From Pyxidicoccus trucidator (GTDB lineage Bacteria; Myxococcota; Myxococcia; Myxococcales; Myxococcaceae): a stretch of 64,000 bases of DNA. Every line of letters starts with the position of its first letter. Position 1 is the first letter of the stretch. The notes beneath the pieces were generated by a model, which worked only from the letters and a program-made list of their open reading frames with translations, was not told the DNA's origin and made no database searches. Positions 1-7,729 of the stretch are shown here, in pieces. Position numbers and translations under genes: made by a program. The stretch is from the NCBI RefSeq assembly GCF_010894435.1, contig NZ_JAAIXZ010000001.1, positions 104,006 to 168,005 on the forward strand, read 5' to 3'.

Positions 1-197
1 CCGCCCGCGCGGCGCCACGCCCGGCGCGCCACGAACAACCGCACCCCGCCCATGAGGGTGCCCACCACCAACGCGAGCATGAAGATGACCGCCACGGTGG
101 TGATGCCGAAGACGACGCGCACGCCGAACTCGGTGATGCGGCCGGAGAAGTAGGCCGTGCGCAGCGGCTCCATGGCCCCGGCCATCTCCAGCGCGCG
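1..197 (-). repeat. Left copy of 197-bp direct repeat (3' fragment of a membrane-protein gene)
   Basis: Positions 1-197 are identical to 1738-1934 by direct reading. Identity stops at 198 versus 1935. The repeat corresponds to the C-terminal ~66 codons of the small membrane protein encoded leftward at 1731-2111, so this is a 5'-truncated copy without start codon. The window begins inside the repeat, so it may extend further left and include the stop codon. Together with the right copy it brackets the toxin-antitoxin islet. The arrangement (intact gene, insert, displaced 3' end) is what integration at the 3' end of a gene or a recombination-mediated duplication would leave. Confidence 0.9.
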
Positions 198-451
198 ACT
201 TGCTCCACCGCCACCCTTATCGGCGGAATAGCAGCGGACTCGGCTTCTCAGTCTCCTTCGAGAGGAAATCTTGAACCCGGCACGACTTGGGAGGTGTGCT
301 TTGCGAGGAGCACTTCACTCGAAACCTAGCGCTCGGACGCCGACCACAACCGCTCATCTACACCTCCAGTGCTCAGCAAGGACCGAGCAGGAGGCCAGAT
401 AAGGAATTTAAACTTGTTGACCTAAATCGCTCCTTATGAGATAAAGGGATC

Positions 452-979
452 ATGGATAATCAACCCAAAGATCCCGATGAGAAGGAGGCCCTTCTTATCA
501 TGTTGACCGATGAGTTCATGCAATACAGCAAGCATGACCCTCAAAAATTCATAGCTATCGATATGCTTTTTGAGGAACTGGCCGGGCGAATGGACCACAA
601 GCAACTTTGGGTCGTTGACGAACTGCTTGCGCTGCTCCGCACCGTGGGACGAGGGACGGTCATTGATGCGCTCCGCGCCCTCGACTCCATCGGCCTCGGG
701 GACTTCGTGGTGGGACGCCGAGGGCAGCCCTCCCGCTTCCAGTGGAAATTTGACGCCCACTCCGTCACGGACGCATTGGAGGCATCGAAGTTCCAGGGAG
801 CAACATCGCGCCAAAGCGGAGGCTCTCTGTCCGTCCAATCCAAGGCGCAGACACTGCTCAGCCACCACTTCCGGCTTCGACCCGACTTGACGGTGGAACT
901 CCAACTCCCAGTAGACCTCTCTTCGACTGAAGCGGCGCGGCTGGCGGACTTCGTTCGAACCCTACCGTTCGCGCCATGA
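452..979 (+). CDS. Hypothetical 175-aa protein coupled to a RelE-type toxin; possible atypical antitoxin or regulator
   Basis: I do not recognise this family. The protein is acidic at the N-terminus, has a central helical stretch (about residues 55-100) that could be a winged helix (LLALLRTVGRGTVIDALRAL), and ends with a short amphipathic segment (LPVDLSSTEAARLADFVRTL). Its last codons overlap the ATG of the downstream RelE-like toxin (ATGA at 976-979), so the two are translationally coupled. That position suggests it binds or regulates the toxin, which is inference. The first ~150 nt are markedly AT-richer than the rest of the window, consistent with acquisition by transfer. The upstream stretch 198-451 carries no gene I can support and presumably holds the promoter. 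Confidence 0.7.
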   Translation: MDNQPKDPDEKEALLIMLTDEFMQYSKHDPQKFIAIDMLFEELAGRMDHKQLWVVDELLALLRTVGRGTVIDALRALDSIGLGDFVVGRRGQPSRFQWKFDAHSVTDALEASKFQGATSRQSGGSLSVQSKAQTLLSHHFRLRPDLTVELQLPVDLSSTEAARLADFVRTLPFAP

Positions 980-1248
980 CTTCGAAAAAGCCCGCCCTCT
1001 TTCGTATCGAATTCCTCGCTGCGGCTAGCAAACAATTGGCTGGCATCGCGCCGGTCCATCGCCGCCGCATCGCAGACAAGATCGACACACTCATCAGCAA
1101 CCCACGTCCTTCAGGTGCCGAGTCGGTCAAGGGCAGCAACTACCTCCGCATTCGCATTGGGGATTACCGAGTCATCTACGAGATCGAGGACGACCGGCTG
1201 GTCGTCCTGGTCGTGCGAGTGGGGCACCGACGCGAGATCTACCGGTAG
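976..1248 (+). CDS. RelE/ParE-family toxin
   Basis: This 90-aa protein has the full length and sequence pattern of the RelE/StbE branch of the RelE/ParE superfamily: a basic helical N-terminal half (HRRRIADKIDTLI) followed by the conserved beta-sheet core LRIRIGDYRVIYEIEDDRL and the C-terminal VRVGHRREIYR, where RelE mRNA interferases carry catalytic Arg/Tyr residues. Members usually cleave mRNA on the ribosome and are neutralised by an antitoxin encoded just upstream. Here the upstream coupled gene is an unfamiliar 175-aa protein. A Phd/YefM antitoxin, the usual partner, lies on the opposite strand and overlaps this gene tail to tail (1172-1248). Confidence 0.9.
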   Translation: MTSKKPALFRIEFLAAASKQLAGIAPVHRRRIADKIDTLISNPRPSGAESVKGSNYLRIRIGDYRVIYEIEDDRLVVLVVRVGHRREIYR

Positions 1249-1513
1249 TGCGTTTGCCGGCAAGGCCGAGTTCCTCTTTCACTTTTTCCCAAGGAATGCG
1301 CGCCTGTCCCTCACTGTCTCGTAGTGCCTGCTCCGCAGCCGCGGAGTCGAGCCGGTCATCCAACGCCTCAAGCATCTCAAGATCCTCGACGGGGATGATG
1401 GCGACGAGCCTCTTCCCGTGACGAGTCAACACAACCCGCTCCTTGCCATAGGCAGCCCGGTTGAGAAGTTCCGCAAGTTCGTCGCGGGCTTTAGTGATGC
1501 TGACTTCCGCCAT
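1172..1513 (-). CDS. Phd/YefM-family antitoxin, convergent with the toxin
   Basis: The N-terminal ~60 residues are a typical Phd/YefM DNA-binding fold (ITKARDELAELLNRAAYGKE, then VVLTRHGKRLVAIIPVEDL). The region to PWEKVKEELGL matches the toxin-binding tail of such antitoxins. I chose the ATG at 1513 because GGGGGA lies 7 nt upstream; the ATG at 1519 has almost no spacer to it. After the normal family end the frame runs another ~30 residues antisense to the RelE gene, giving an Arg/Pro-rich tail that is probably not native. Antitoxin and toxin normally sit in one operon. Here they are convergent and overlapping, suggesting an inversion or a toxin swap. An inverted repeat upstream is a candidate autoregulatory operator. 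Confidence 0.8.
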   Translation of the reverse strand: MAEVSITKARDELAELLNRAAYGKERVVLTRHGKRLVAIIPVEDLEMLEALDDRLDSAAAEQALRDSEGQARIPWEKVKEELGLAGKRTTGRSRVGAPLARPGRPAGRPRSRR

Positions 1514-1528
1514 GTTCATTCCCCCAAA

Positions 1529-1547
1529 AACGTACGTTTCATACGTT
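1529..1547. promoter_or_regulatory. Candidate antitoxin operator (inverted repeat)
   Basis: AACGTA (1529-1534) and TACGTT (1542-1547) form a perfect 6-bp inverted repeat with a 7-nt spacer, starting 16 nt upstream of the chosen Phd/YefM start. The decamer CGTTTCATAC occurs at 1535-1544, within the repeat, and again at 1573-1582. Phd/YefM antitoxins bind short palindromes at this position in known systems, so an autoregulatory role is inferred. Confidence 0.5.
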
Positions 1548-1730
1548 ATGGCAAGTCTCCTCCTTTTGCCACCGTTTCATACTCGGTAGCAGTAAGAGCC
1601 GACATGCACCTGAGAGGGCTCCAAGCCATTGGACCAGCGGCTGCCGCCATCTGGCCAATGCAGGTAGCCAATATCTCCTGAAGGAATCAGGGACTGAAGA
1701 ATCAGGGGTAAGACGGTGCCAGAAGCGCGC

Positions 1731-2111
1731 TCAGCGCCCGCCCGCGCGGCGCCACGCCCGGCGCGCCACGAACAACCGCACCCCGCCCATGAGGGTGCCC
1801 ACCACCAACGCGAGCATGAAGATGACCGCCACGGTGGTGATGCCGAAGACGACGCGCACGCCGAACTCGGTGATGCGGCCGGAGAAGTAGGCCGTGCGCA
1901 GCGGCTCCATGGCCCCGGCCATCTCCAGCGCGCGCGCCGGCAGCGAGTCCAGCGACAGCGACAGTCGCTGCAGGAACCGCGAGGGGAAGAAGCGCAGCGC
2001 CAGCTCCACCCCGAAGCCCACCACGAGGTAGAGCAACGAGAGCAGGAAGGCGTTGCCCCACATGATGCGCAGCAGCGAGGCAGCCTCGGGGCGGGTCGGG
2101 AAGGGCCTCAC
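1731..2111 (-). CDS. Small two-helix membrane protein
   Basis: This 126-aa protein starts at a GTG one nucleotide after the TAG of the 1247-aa TPR gene, so it is the distal gene of that leftward operon. Two hydrophobic helices are clear: around residues 22-39 (LLSLLYLVVGFGVELAL) and 88-108 (FGITTVAVIFMLALVVGTLM). The tail is Arg-rich (VARRAWRRAGGR), consistent with a cytoplasmic C-terminus. I cannot assign a family. Its C-terminal half is exactly duplicated at 1-197. Confidence 0.75.
   Translation of the reverse strand: MRPFPTRPEAASLLRIMWGNAFLLSLLYLVVGFGVELALRFFPSRFLQRLSLSLDSLPARALEMAGAMEPLRTAYFSGRITEFGVRVVFGITTVAVIFMLALVVGTLMGGVRLFVARRAWRRAGGR
1738..1934 (-). repeat. Right copy of 197-bp direct repeat, inside the intact membrane-protein gene
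   Basis: Identical over its whole visible length to 1-197. It lies inside the intact membrane-protein gene, starting 7 nt from that gene's stop-codon end. The segment 198-1737 between the copies holds only toxin-antitoxin type genes and no recognisable transposase or integrase. Confidence 0.9.
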
Positions 2112-2112
2112 G

Positions 2113-5100
2113 CTATCTGGCCGCCTTCTTCTTCAGGGCCGGTAGCGCCTTCTTCACCCGCGCCGCCTCCGGTGAGCCATCCGCCAGCCGGAGGAAGGTC
2201 TCGTAGGACTCCACCGCCCGGGGCAGCTCCGCCGAGTCGCGCACCAGCACGTCCGCCAGCGCCAGGTGCGCCAGGCCGTCCGTGGGCTCCAGCTCCACGG
2301 CCTTCGCCAGCGCAGTCTTCGCCACCGGCTCCTGCCGCTGCTTGAGGGCCACCAGCCCCAGCGCCAGGTGCGAGCGCCCGGCATGCGGCGCCAGCCGCAC
2401 CGCCTCGTCCGCCGCGGTGCGGGCGTCCTTCACCACGCCGGCCCCCAGCAGCACGCGCGCCATGGTGGCCTGCGCGAAGCCCTTGTCCCAGACGGTGGGC
2501 GCTCGGGAGGACAGGTCCTCCAGCGTCCGTGCGGCGGCGCGCCCGCCAGCGGGAAGCTGCGCGTAGATTTCGCCCACCCGGCCACAGGTGGCGTCGGGCC
2601 CCTCGCGCCGGGCGGCGGCGAAGGCCGCGTCCGCGTTGTCCACGTTGCCCTGGCGCAGGAAGGCGTGGGCAATCTCGCAGAAGGTGTCCGGGTCCTTCGG
2701 GTCCAGCTTGTTGGCGCGCTCGAGCGCCGAGAAGCCGCCCCGCGCGTCGCCCGCCGCAAAGAGGATGGCGGCGCGCAGCCGGTGCGCCTCCGCGTCGTCC
2801 GGCGCCAGCTTCGCCGCGCGGCCCACCGCCCCTTCCGCGTCCTTGCGGCGGCCGGCGTGGTACAGCGCCAGCGCGAAGCCCTTGTGTGCCCCCGCGCTGC
2901 CCGGGTTCTCCAGCTGCCACGCCTCGAACTGCTTGAGGGCCTCGGGCGTGCGGCCCAGGGCCAGCAGCGTGCGGCCCAGCGCGTCGCGGGACTCGCCGTG
3001 CGCGCCGTTGCGCTCCACCGCCTGCGTCAGCGGCTTGAGGGCCATGTCCGGCAGCCCGCGCGCCAGCAGCAGCCGCCCCAGCGAGCAGGAGCCCTCGTAG
3101 TCACGCGGGTCCTTCTGCGCCTCCTCGAACTGGGCCTGCGCCTTGTCGAAGGCGCGCTCACGCCAGTACACCTGCCCCAGCGCCAGCCGCATGTCGCTGC
3201 GCGGGCGCTTGGACGCCGCGAGCGCCTTCTCCAGCAGCTCGCGCGCCTGGGACGCGTTGCCCTCTGCGGCGTCCGCCAGGGCCAGCCAGGACACGGCCTC
3301 GGGCGGGTAGCGGTCATTCACCCGGGTGCGCGCCAGCTCCGTGCGGGCGCGCTTCCAGTCACCCAGCCGCGCGTAGGCCGCGCCACGCACCAGCGCCACC
3401 TTGCGGCCACCGTCCGCGTCCAGGCGCGTCAGCACCTCGCGCTCGCGGTCCCGGTCCAGCAGCGTGCGACCCAGTCCCTCGCGGGCCTCGTCGCTCTTGG
3501 GCTGCACCTTGAGGGCGGCCTCGTACGCGGACTGCGCCGCGTCCAGCTTGCCGGCCCTACGACTGGCGGCGCCCAGCGCGAGGTGGAACTCCAGCGCCAT
3601 CGGCCCCTGCGTGCCCTTGGCCAGCAGGGCGCGGGCCTCCTCATGCTTCCCCTTCGCGGAGAGCAGCTCGCCGTGCACCAGTTGCTGGCGCGCCTTCAGC
3701 GCGGAGGGCAGCTTCGCGTCCTCGGCGAGCGGCGCCACGTCCGCCAGCGCCGCGTCCAGGTCCTGGTCCAGCGCGAGCCGCGCCTCGGCGAGGCCGATGC
3801 GGGCCGAGGGGTGCTCGGGAGACTTCTTGCGGGCGCGCTCGAACATCTCGACGGCCTGCGGGAAGTCCTCGGAGGCGAGGTAGTAATTGCCCAGGGCCAC
3901 CAGCGCGCGCACGTTGACGACCGAAGCCCGCAGCGCACGGTCGAAGCGCTCCAGCGCCTTCTTCTCGTCCTTGTCCTTCGCCTCCAGCAGCAGCCGGGCG
4001 GCGAGCGCGTGGACCTCGGTGTTGTCCTCCGTGGAGGTGAGCAGCGCGCGGCGCGCGGGCTCGCGCCCACGGTCATCGGCCACCAGCACGTTGGTGGCGA
4101 GCACCAGGCCCGGCGAGCCCTCCTTCACACCCGGCTTCTCCAGCGCCTCCAGCGCCAGCCGCCGGTCTTCCGGAGACATGCCGTGGTCCGCGAAGCGCAG
4201 CGCGTGCGTCCAGGCGGTGAGCGCCCAGGCCCGGCTGCTGCTCTCGTCCATCTCCCGCGCGAGCTGCAGCTGCGTGAGCGCCGCCTCCAGCGAGGCGTGC
4301 GTGTCCTGGACGGTGAGGTCCTCGGCCCGGGCCAGCGCCTCGTTCAGCGTCTGCCCGCCGTTGTCCGCGCTGATCTTGATGAAGCCGACGATGATGATGG
4401 CCAGCACCACCACCGCCACCACGGCGCCGGCCATCTTCACGCCGTGCCGGGCGATGAACGAGGTCTTCGCGGCCTCGCGGTCCAGCTTCTCCCGCAGCTC
4501 CTTCTCGTAGGCGGCGGTGAGCGCCTCCGTGTCGGGCGCGCTGGCCTTGGCCTTCGCCTTCACGACGGGCGTGGCGGTCGCGGTGGCATCCGGAATGTCG
4601 TCGAGCAGCGAGCGCTTTCCACCTGACGGGCGCACCGCCGAGGGCGCGCGGGCGGCGACAGGGGCCTGCCCGGTGGGCTCGGGAGGCGGCAGGTCGCCCA
4701 GCAGTCCACCCGAGGCCGCAATCGTGGGCTTCGCGGTGGTGAACTCGCCGGACAGCAGCAGCGGCATCTCGCTGGTGCCCTCGGGCGGGGGGACGTCGAG
4801 CAGACCGGGGCCCCCAGCGTCCGAACCCCCATCACCGGAGGAGTCCTCCTCACCAGCGGCGGGCTCCGAGCTCCCCTCGGACGCGGCGGAAGCCTCGTTC
4901 TCGGACGAGCCTCGCGTCTCCACCGAAGCCGCGGCACCCGCGCCGTCGGCGGCGCCGTCCTCGTCATCCAGCGACAGGTCCAGCCCCGGCAGCTCCGTGC
5001 CGGACGCCGGCCGCAGCACGGGAACCGGCCGGTTCATCAATCCCAGCGAGGACGCCGCATCGCCCGCGGTGCCACCCGCCCCGACGGCGGCGTGTTCGCC

Positions 5101-5856
5101 CGTGGCGACACGGCCGGCCTTCCCGGACGCACCCGGTTGCCCGGCTCCGGCGTCGTCACCCGCCGCCGGCCCGGCTCCCGCCTCGGCCGCGCCCGGCGTG
5201 CGTGCGCCCGCATCAGTCCCAGCCGCCTTGCGCGCACCCGCCTCGGCGCCACCGTCCGCACCCGCCGGCTTCGCCTTCCCTGCTTCACCGAGCGCCGCCG
5301 AGCGCCGCCGAGCCGCCGCCATGGGTGCCGCGGCGTCAGCCACCTCCGCGCGCGCGCCCTCGGTGGACGCCGGTTCCTCGGCCTCGCCCTCGGACGACGT
5401 CTTGGCCTTCTCCAGCCCCATCAGGTCCGCGAAGACAGGGGCCGGGCCACCGGCCAGCGCCTGCTGGGCCTGCTCCAGCCACAGCTTCACGCGCCCGTCA
5501 TTGGGCTGCAGCGCCACCGCCTTGCGGAGGATGGGCAGCGCCGAGCGGTACAGCCCGCGCTGCAGCAGCACCTCGCCAATGAGGTTGTACGCGTACGGGT
5601 TGTCCTTCTCGATGCTGATGGCCTGGTCGAACTGCTCCATCGCCTCCGCGGGACGCCCCAACTGGATGAGGGCCTTGCCCCACAGCACCCGGCCCACGGT
5701 GGACGTGGGGTGGTGGGAGATGCCCTGCCCGCAGACCTCGATGGCGCGCGCCGCGTCCCCCTTTTCCAGCAGGGCCTTGGCGAGCTCGACGAAGACGGAA
5801 GAAGTGGGGTCCTGCCGGAGGAGCTGCTCGTATCGCTCCACCATCGACTTGGCCAT
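2113..5856 (-). CDS. Giant TPR protein with cytoplasmic TPRs, low-complexity linker, one TM helix and a long TPR array
   Basis: This 1247-aa protein starts with TPR repeats (residues ~5-130; e.g. AKALLEKGDAARAIEVC). A ~300-residue Ala/Gly/Ser/Glu-rich disordered segment follows, then a single membrane helix near residues 472-495 (VVAVVVLAIIIVGFIKI), then a very long TPR array to the C-terminus (e.g. ARELLEKALAASKRPRSDM). There is no signal peptide, so the N-terminus should be cytoplasmic and the long array periplasmic. The plan resembles the large bitopic TPR proteins of myxobacterial gliding/sporulation envelope machines, but no specific orthology is claimed. The gene is divergent from the small lipoprotein gene, with a shared 91-bp promoter gap (5857-5947). 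The downstream membrane-protein gene follows after 1 nt. Confidence 0.85.
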   Translation of the reverse strand: MAKSMVERYEQLLRQDPTSSVFVELAKALLEKGDAARAIEVCGQGISHHPTSTVGRVLWGKALIQLGRPAEAMEQFDQAISIEKDNPYAYNLIGEVLLQRGLYRSALPILRKAVALQPNDGRVKLWLEQAQQALAGGPAPVFADLMGLEKAKTSSEGEAEEPASTEGARAEVADAAAPMAAARRRSAALGEAGKAKPAGADGGAEAGARKAAGTDAGARTPGAAEAGAGPAAGDDAGAGQPGASGKAGRVATGEHAAVGAGGTAGDAASSLGLMNRPVPVLRPASGTELPGLDLSLDDEDGAADGAGAAASVETRGSSENEASAASEGSSEPAAGEEDSSGDGGSDAGGPGLLDVPPPEGTSEMPLLLSGEFTTAKPTIAASGGLLGDLPPPEPTGQAPVAARAPSAVRPSGGKRSLLDDIPDATATATPVVKAKAKASAPDTEALTAAYEKELREKLDREAAKTSFIARHGVKMAGAVVAVVVLAIIIVGFIKISADNGGQTLNEALARAEDLTVQDTHASLEAALTQLQLAREMDESSSRAWALTAWTHALRFADHGMSPEDRRLALEALEKPGVKEGSPGLVLATNVLVADDRGREPARRALLTSTEDNTEVHALAARLLLEAKDKDEKKALERFDRALRASVVNVRALVALGNYYLASEDFPQAVEMFERARKKSPEHPSARIGLAEARLALDQDLDAALADVAPLAEDAKLPSALKARQQLVHGELLSAKGKHEEARALLAKGTQGPMALEFHLALGAASRRAGKLDAAQSAYEAALKVQPKSDEAREGLGRTLLDRDREREVLTRLDADGGRKVALVRGAAYARLGDWKRARTELARTRVNDRYPPEAVSWLALADAAEGNASQARELLEKALAASKRPRSDMRLALGQVYWRERAFDKAQAQFEEAQKDPRDYEGSCSLGRLLLARGLPDMALKPLTQAVERNGAHGESRDALGRTLLALGRTPEALKQFEAWQLENPGSAGAHKGFALALYHAGRRKDAEGAVGRAAKLAPDDAEAHRLRAAILFAAGDARGGFSALERANKLDPKDPDTFCEIAHAFLRQGNVDNADAAFAAARREGPDATCGRVGEIYAQLPAGGRAAARTLEDLSSRAPTVWDKGFAQATMARVLLGAGVVKDARTAADEAVRLAPHAGRSHLALGLVALKQRQEPVAKTALAKAVELEPTDGLAHLALADVLVRDSAELPRAVESYETFLRLADGSPEAARVKKALPALKKKAAR

Positions 5857-5947
5857 GTGCGCTCACGACTCCGGTACTCGGGAGGGGAGCGGGACCATAG
5901 CACCACGTCCTCGTCCGGGGCTGCTGGCGGGTGTTACCGTCCCACGC

Positions 5948-6364
5948 GTGAAACGCCTGCCTGCCCTCTTTCTCGTGCTCGTCCTCGGGGCGTGCGCAAC
6001 CACGTCCAAGAAATCCAACCTGGAGGCACTCAAGCCCACCGTGGAGAGCTTCCACCAGCTCATCCGGTGGCGAGACTACCGCTCGGCCGCCCGCCTCATC
6101 GTCCCGGAGCGCCGCACGGACTTCCAGCGCGCCCGAATCGACCTGCACGACGAGAGAGACCTCACCATCACCGACTACGAAATCGAGGACGTGAAGCTGT
6201 CGGACGACGGGCAGCGCGCCACCGTGCAGAGCCGCATCCAGTGGATGCGCCTGCCGTCCGCATCCGAGCGCACCGCCCTCGTCACCTCGGAGTTCGTCTT
6301 CCGGAACGGGACGTGGCTGCTGGAGCGACAGCTCGACGGGCCCTTCGAGGGCGAGCTGCCGTAG
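5948..6364 (+). CDS. Small lipoprotein, hypothetical (~138 aa)
   Basis: The frame is open far upstream, but the true start is probably the GTG at 5948, which places a signal peptide with lipobox directly at the N-terminus (ALFLVLVLGACATTSKK; acylated Cys near residue 15). The mature part contains a short helical region and an alpha+beta stretch ending in VFRNGTWLLERQLDGPFEG, resembling the nuclear-transport-factor-2-like or DUF4878-type cone folds of small lipoproteins; this is only a resemblance. It is divergently transcribed from the giant TPR gene and followed at once by a strong hairpin repeat that probably terminates it. Confidence 0.75.
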   Translation: MKRLPALFLVLVLGACATTSKKSNLEALKPTVESFHQLIRWRDYRSAARLIVPERRTDFQRARIDLHDERDLTITDYEIEDVKLSDDGQRATVQSRIQWMRLPSASERTALVTSEFVFRNGTWLLERQLDGPFEGELP

Positions 6365-6366
6365 AA

Positions 6367-6508
6367 AAGAAACCGCCCACCGTCTCGGGGCCGGCCGAGG
6401 CGGTGGGCGTCGGGTGCTCCCCAATGGAGCGCCCTACAAGAAACCGCCCACCGTCTCGGGGCCGGCCGAGACGGTAGGCGTCGGGAACTCCCCAATGGAG
6501 TGCCCTAC
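6367..6508. repeat. Tandem pair of 71-bp hairpin units
   Basis: Two copies of a 71-bp unit lie head to tail (6367-6437 and 6438-6508), differing at about five positions. Each contains a strong inverted repeat (CCGTCTCGG...CCGAGACGG in unit 2; a 15-bp arm with one mismatch in unit 1). The first unit starts 3 nt after the lipoprotein stop, so it can act as a terminator. A related core (CCCCAATGGAG) recurs near 53640 beside the tRNA-Asn remnants, hinting at a dispersed element. Confidence 0.85.
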
Positions 6509-6683
6509 AGGATGGCGGAGGCGACGCTGTGTCCAGGCCCGCGTCGCCGCGCCGTTTCGTGGGCTTCCTAGAGCAATGCGAGTGCCAGCCTCCTTGCGAG
6601 TCTTTGGAGGAGGACACGCCATTGGAGATTCAAGGACTTGCAATCCCAGACGCCTGGACGCCCGCCTGCTCTACCGCCCCGGT

Positions 6684-6746
6684 CCTGACATCACTGTCAG
6701 GGCGATGTGCAGGGGGCGTCACGTCAGGCGTGACACCCATGTCAGG
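6684..6746. repeat. Cluster of TGTCAGG inverted/direct half-sites in a convergent gap
   Basis: CCTGACA (6684-6690) and TGTCAGG (6695-6701) form a perfect 7-bp inverted repeat around TCAC. GTCACG-TCAGG-CGTGAC follows at 6718-6734, and another TGTCAGG at 6740-6746. The gap lies between two convergent genes, so structured RNA ends or a protein-binding array are both possible. I see no gene in the rest of 6509-6767. Confidence 0.6.
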
Positions 6747-6767
6747 GGGCCTCGGACTTTCCCGCCG

Positions 6768-7691
6768 CTACTCGCCCTGCACGGAGCGGATGGTGTCCCG
6801 CATGGAGTTGCGGGGCTTCCAGTCCACGTCCTTCGTCCAGCGGCTGCCGTCCACGGCACACAGGAACTGGATGTGGTCCAGCTCCGGGGGCGGGAAGTTG
6901 GCGAGCCGGTACTTGAACAGCGTGCGCAGCAGCGGGCGGGCCAGGGGGTGCGGCACGGGGATGGGGCTGTTGCCCAGCTCGCGCATGACGGCGGACAGGG
7001 GCACCTCGCCGGGTCCCACCACGTTGTAGACGCCCTTGGGCTCGGGGCGGAGGGCCTGCACCATGGCGCGCGCGACGTCCTCCACGTGGATGAGCTGCAC
7101 CATGGGGTCGAAGCCGGCCATCACCCACGGGCGGCGCAGGCGCAGGTAGTTGGAGGGCGCGTTTTTGATGGTGGGCCCGACGATGTGGACGGGGCGGAGG
7201 ATGACCGTCTCGATGTGGGGGTGCTTCCAGAAGAAGCCATGCGCGAGCATGTCCACTTCGATGAGGTCCCTCACCCCGGAGAAGCGGCTGGCCGCCATCA
7301 GCGGCGCGTCCTCGGTGAGGAAGTTCGAGTTGTCCGGACTGGGCCCGTAGACGTTGGCCGAGGAGAGGACCACGACCTTCTTCACGCCGTACTTCGCGCA
7401 GTACTCCAGCAGGCGCGTGGTGCCCACGACGTTGAAGGAGTGGTGCTCCTCCTCGCTCATCCGCGGGTCATGCATGATGCCCATGTGGATGACGGCTTTG
7501 ACCTCGTTCTTGCGGAAGACGTCCTCCGCCTTCTTCTTCCGCAGGTCGAGCTCGTACATCTCCACGTCTTTGGGCCGGCCCACGAAGGGGCGCCGGTCGA
7601 TGCCGATGATGCGCTCGTGCTTGTGGAGCAGCTTGGCGAGCGTGCGGCCGAGGTTGCCGCTGATGCCCGTGACGACGACGGCCGGTCTCAT
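6768..7691 (-). CDS. NAD-dependent epimerase/dehydratase (extended SDR)
   Basis: This ~307-aa protein is an extended short-chain dehydrogenase/reductase. It has an N-terminal Rossmann motif with glycine pattern TGISGNLGRTLAKLL, the NAD-site aspartate (IIGIDRRPF), the segment VVLSSANVYGPS after beta-5, and a C-terminal substrate domain. The canonical YxxxK is not obvious; SRFSGVRDLIEVDM occupies the expected area, so the catalytic Tyr may be replaced. The ATG at 7691 is chosen because GGGAGG precedes it by ~8 nt; an upstream GTG at 7733 would add a Gly-rich tail overlapping the previous gene. It follows the acyltransferase gene by 38 nt, so both are probably one leftward operon acting on a lipid or lipid-linked sugar. 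Confidence 0.85.
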   Translation of the reverse strand: MRPAVVVTGISGNLGRTLAKLLHKHERIIGIDRRPFVGRPKDVEMYELDLRKKKAEDVFRKNEVKAVIHMGIMHDPRMSEEEHHSFNVVGTTRLLEYCAKYGVKKVVVLSSANVYGPSPDNSNFLTEDAPLMAASRFSGVRDLIEVDMLAHGFFWKHPHIETVILRPVHIVGPTIKNAPSNYLRLRRPWVMAGFDPMVQLIHVEDVARAMVQALRPEPKGVYNVVGPGEVPLSAVMRELGNSPIPVPHPLARPLLRTLFKYRLANFPPPELDHIQFLCAVDGSRWTKDVDWKPRNSMRDTIRSVQGE

Positions 7692-7729
7692 GGTGCCTGC
7701 CTCCCTAGCACCTCCACCACCTCCCGGGC

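Noticed and set aside
1418..1681. 87-codon plus-strand frame opposite the Phd/YefM antitoxin and its promoter
   Set aside because: No ribosome-binding site or family resemblance; the minus-strand antitoxin has a clear fold signature.
2266..4626. Long plus-strand frame opposite the 1247-aa TPR gene
   Set aside because: Low-complexity Arg/Gln/Leu-rich translation with no motif; shadow of the TPR gene.
4517..5947. Upstream extension of the small-lipoprotein frame
   Set aside because: This part is antisense to the TPR gene's low-complexity linker; the lipobox signal begins at the GTG at 5948.
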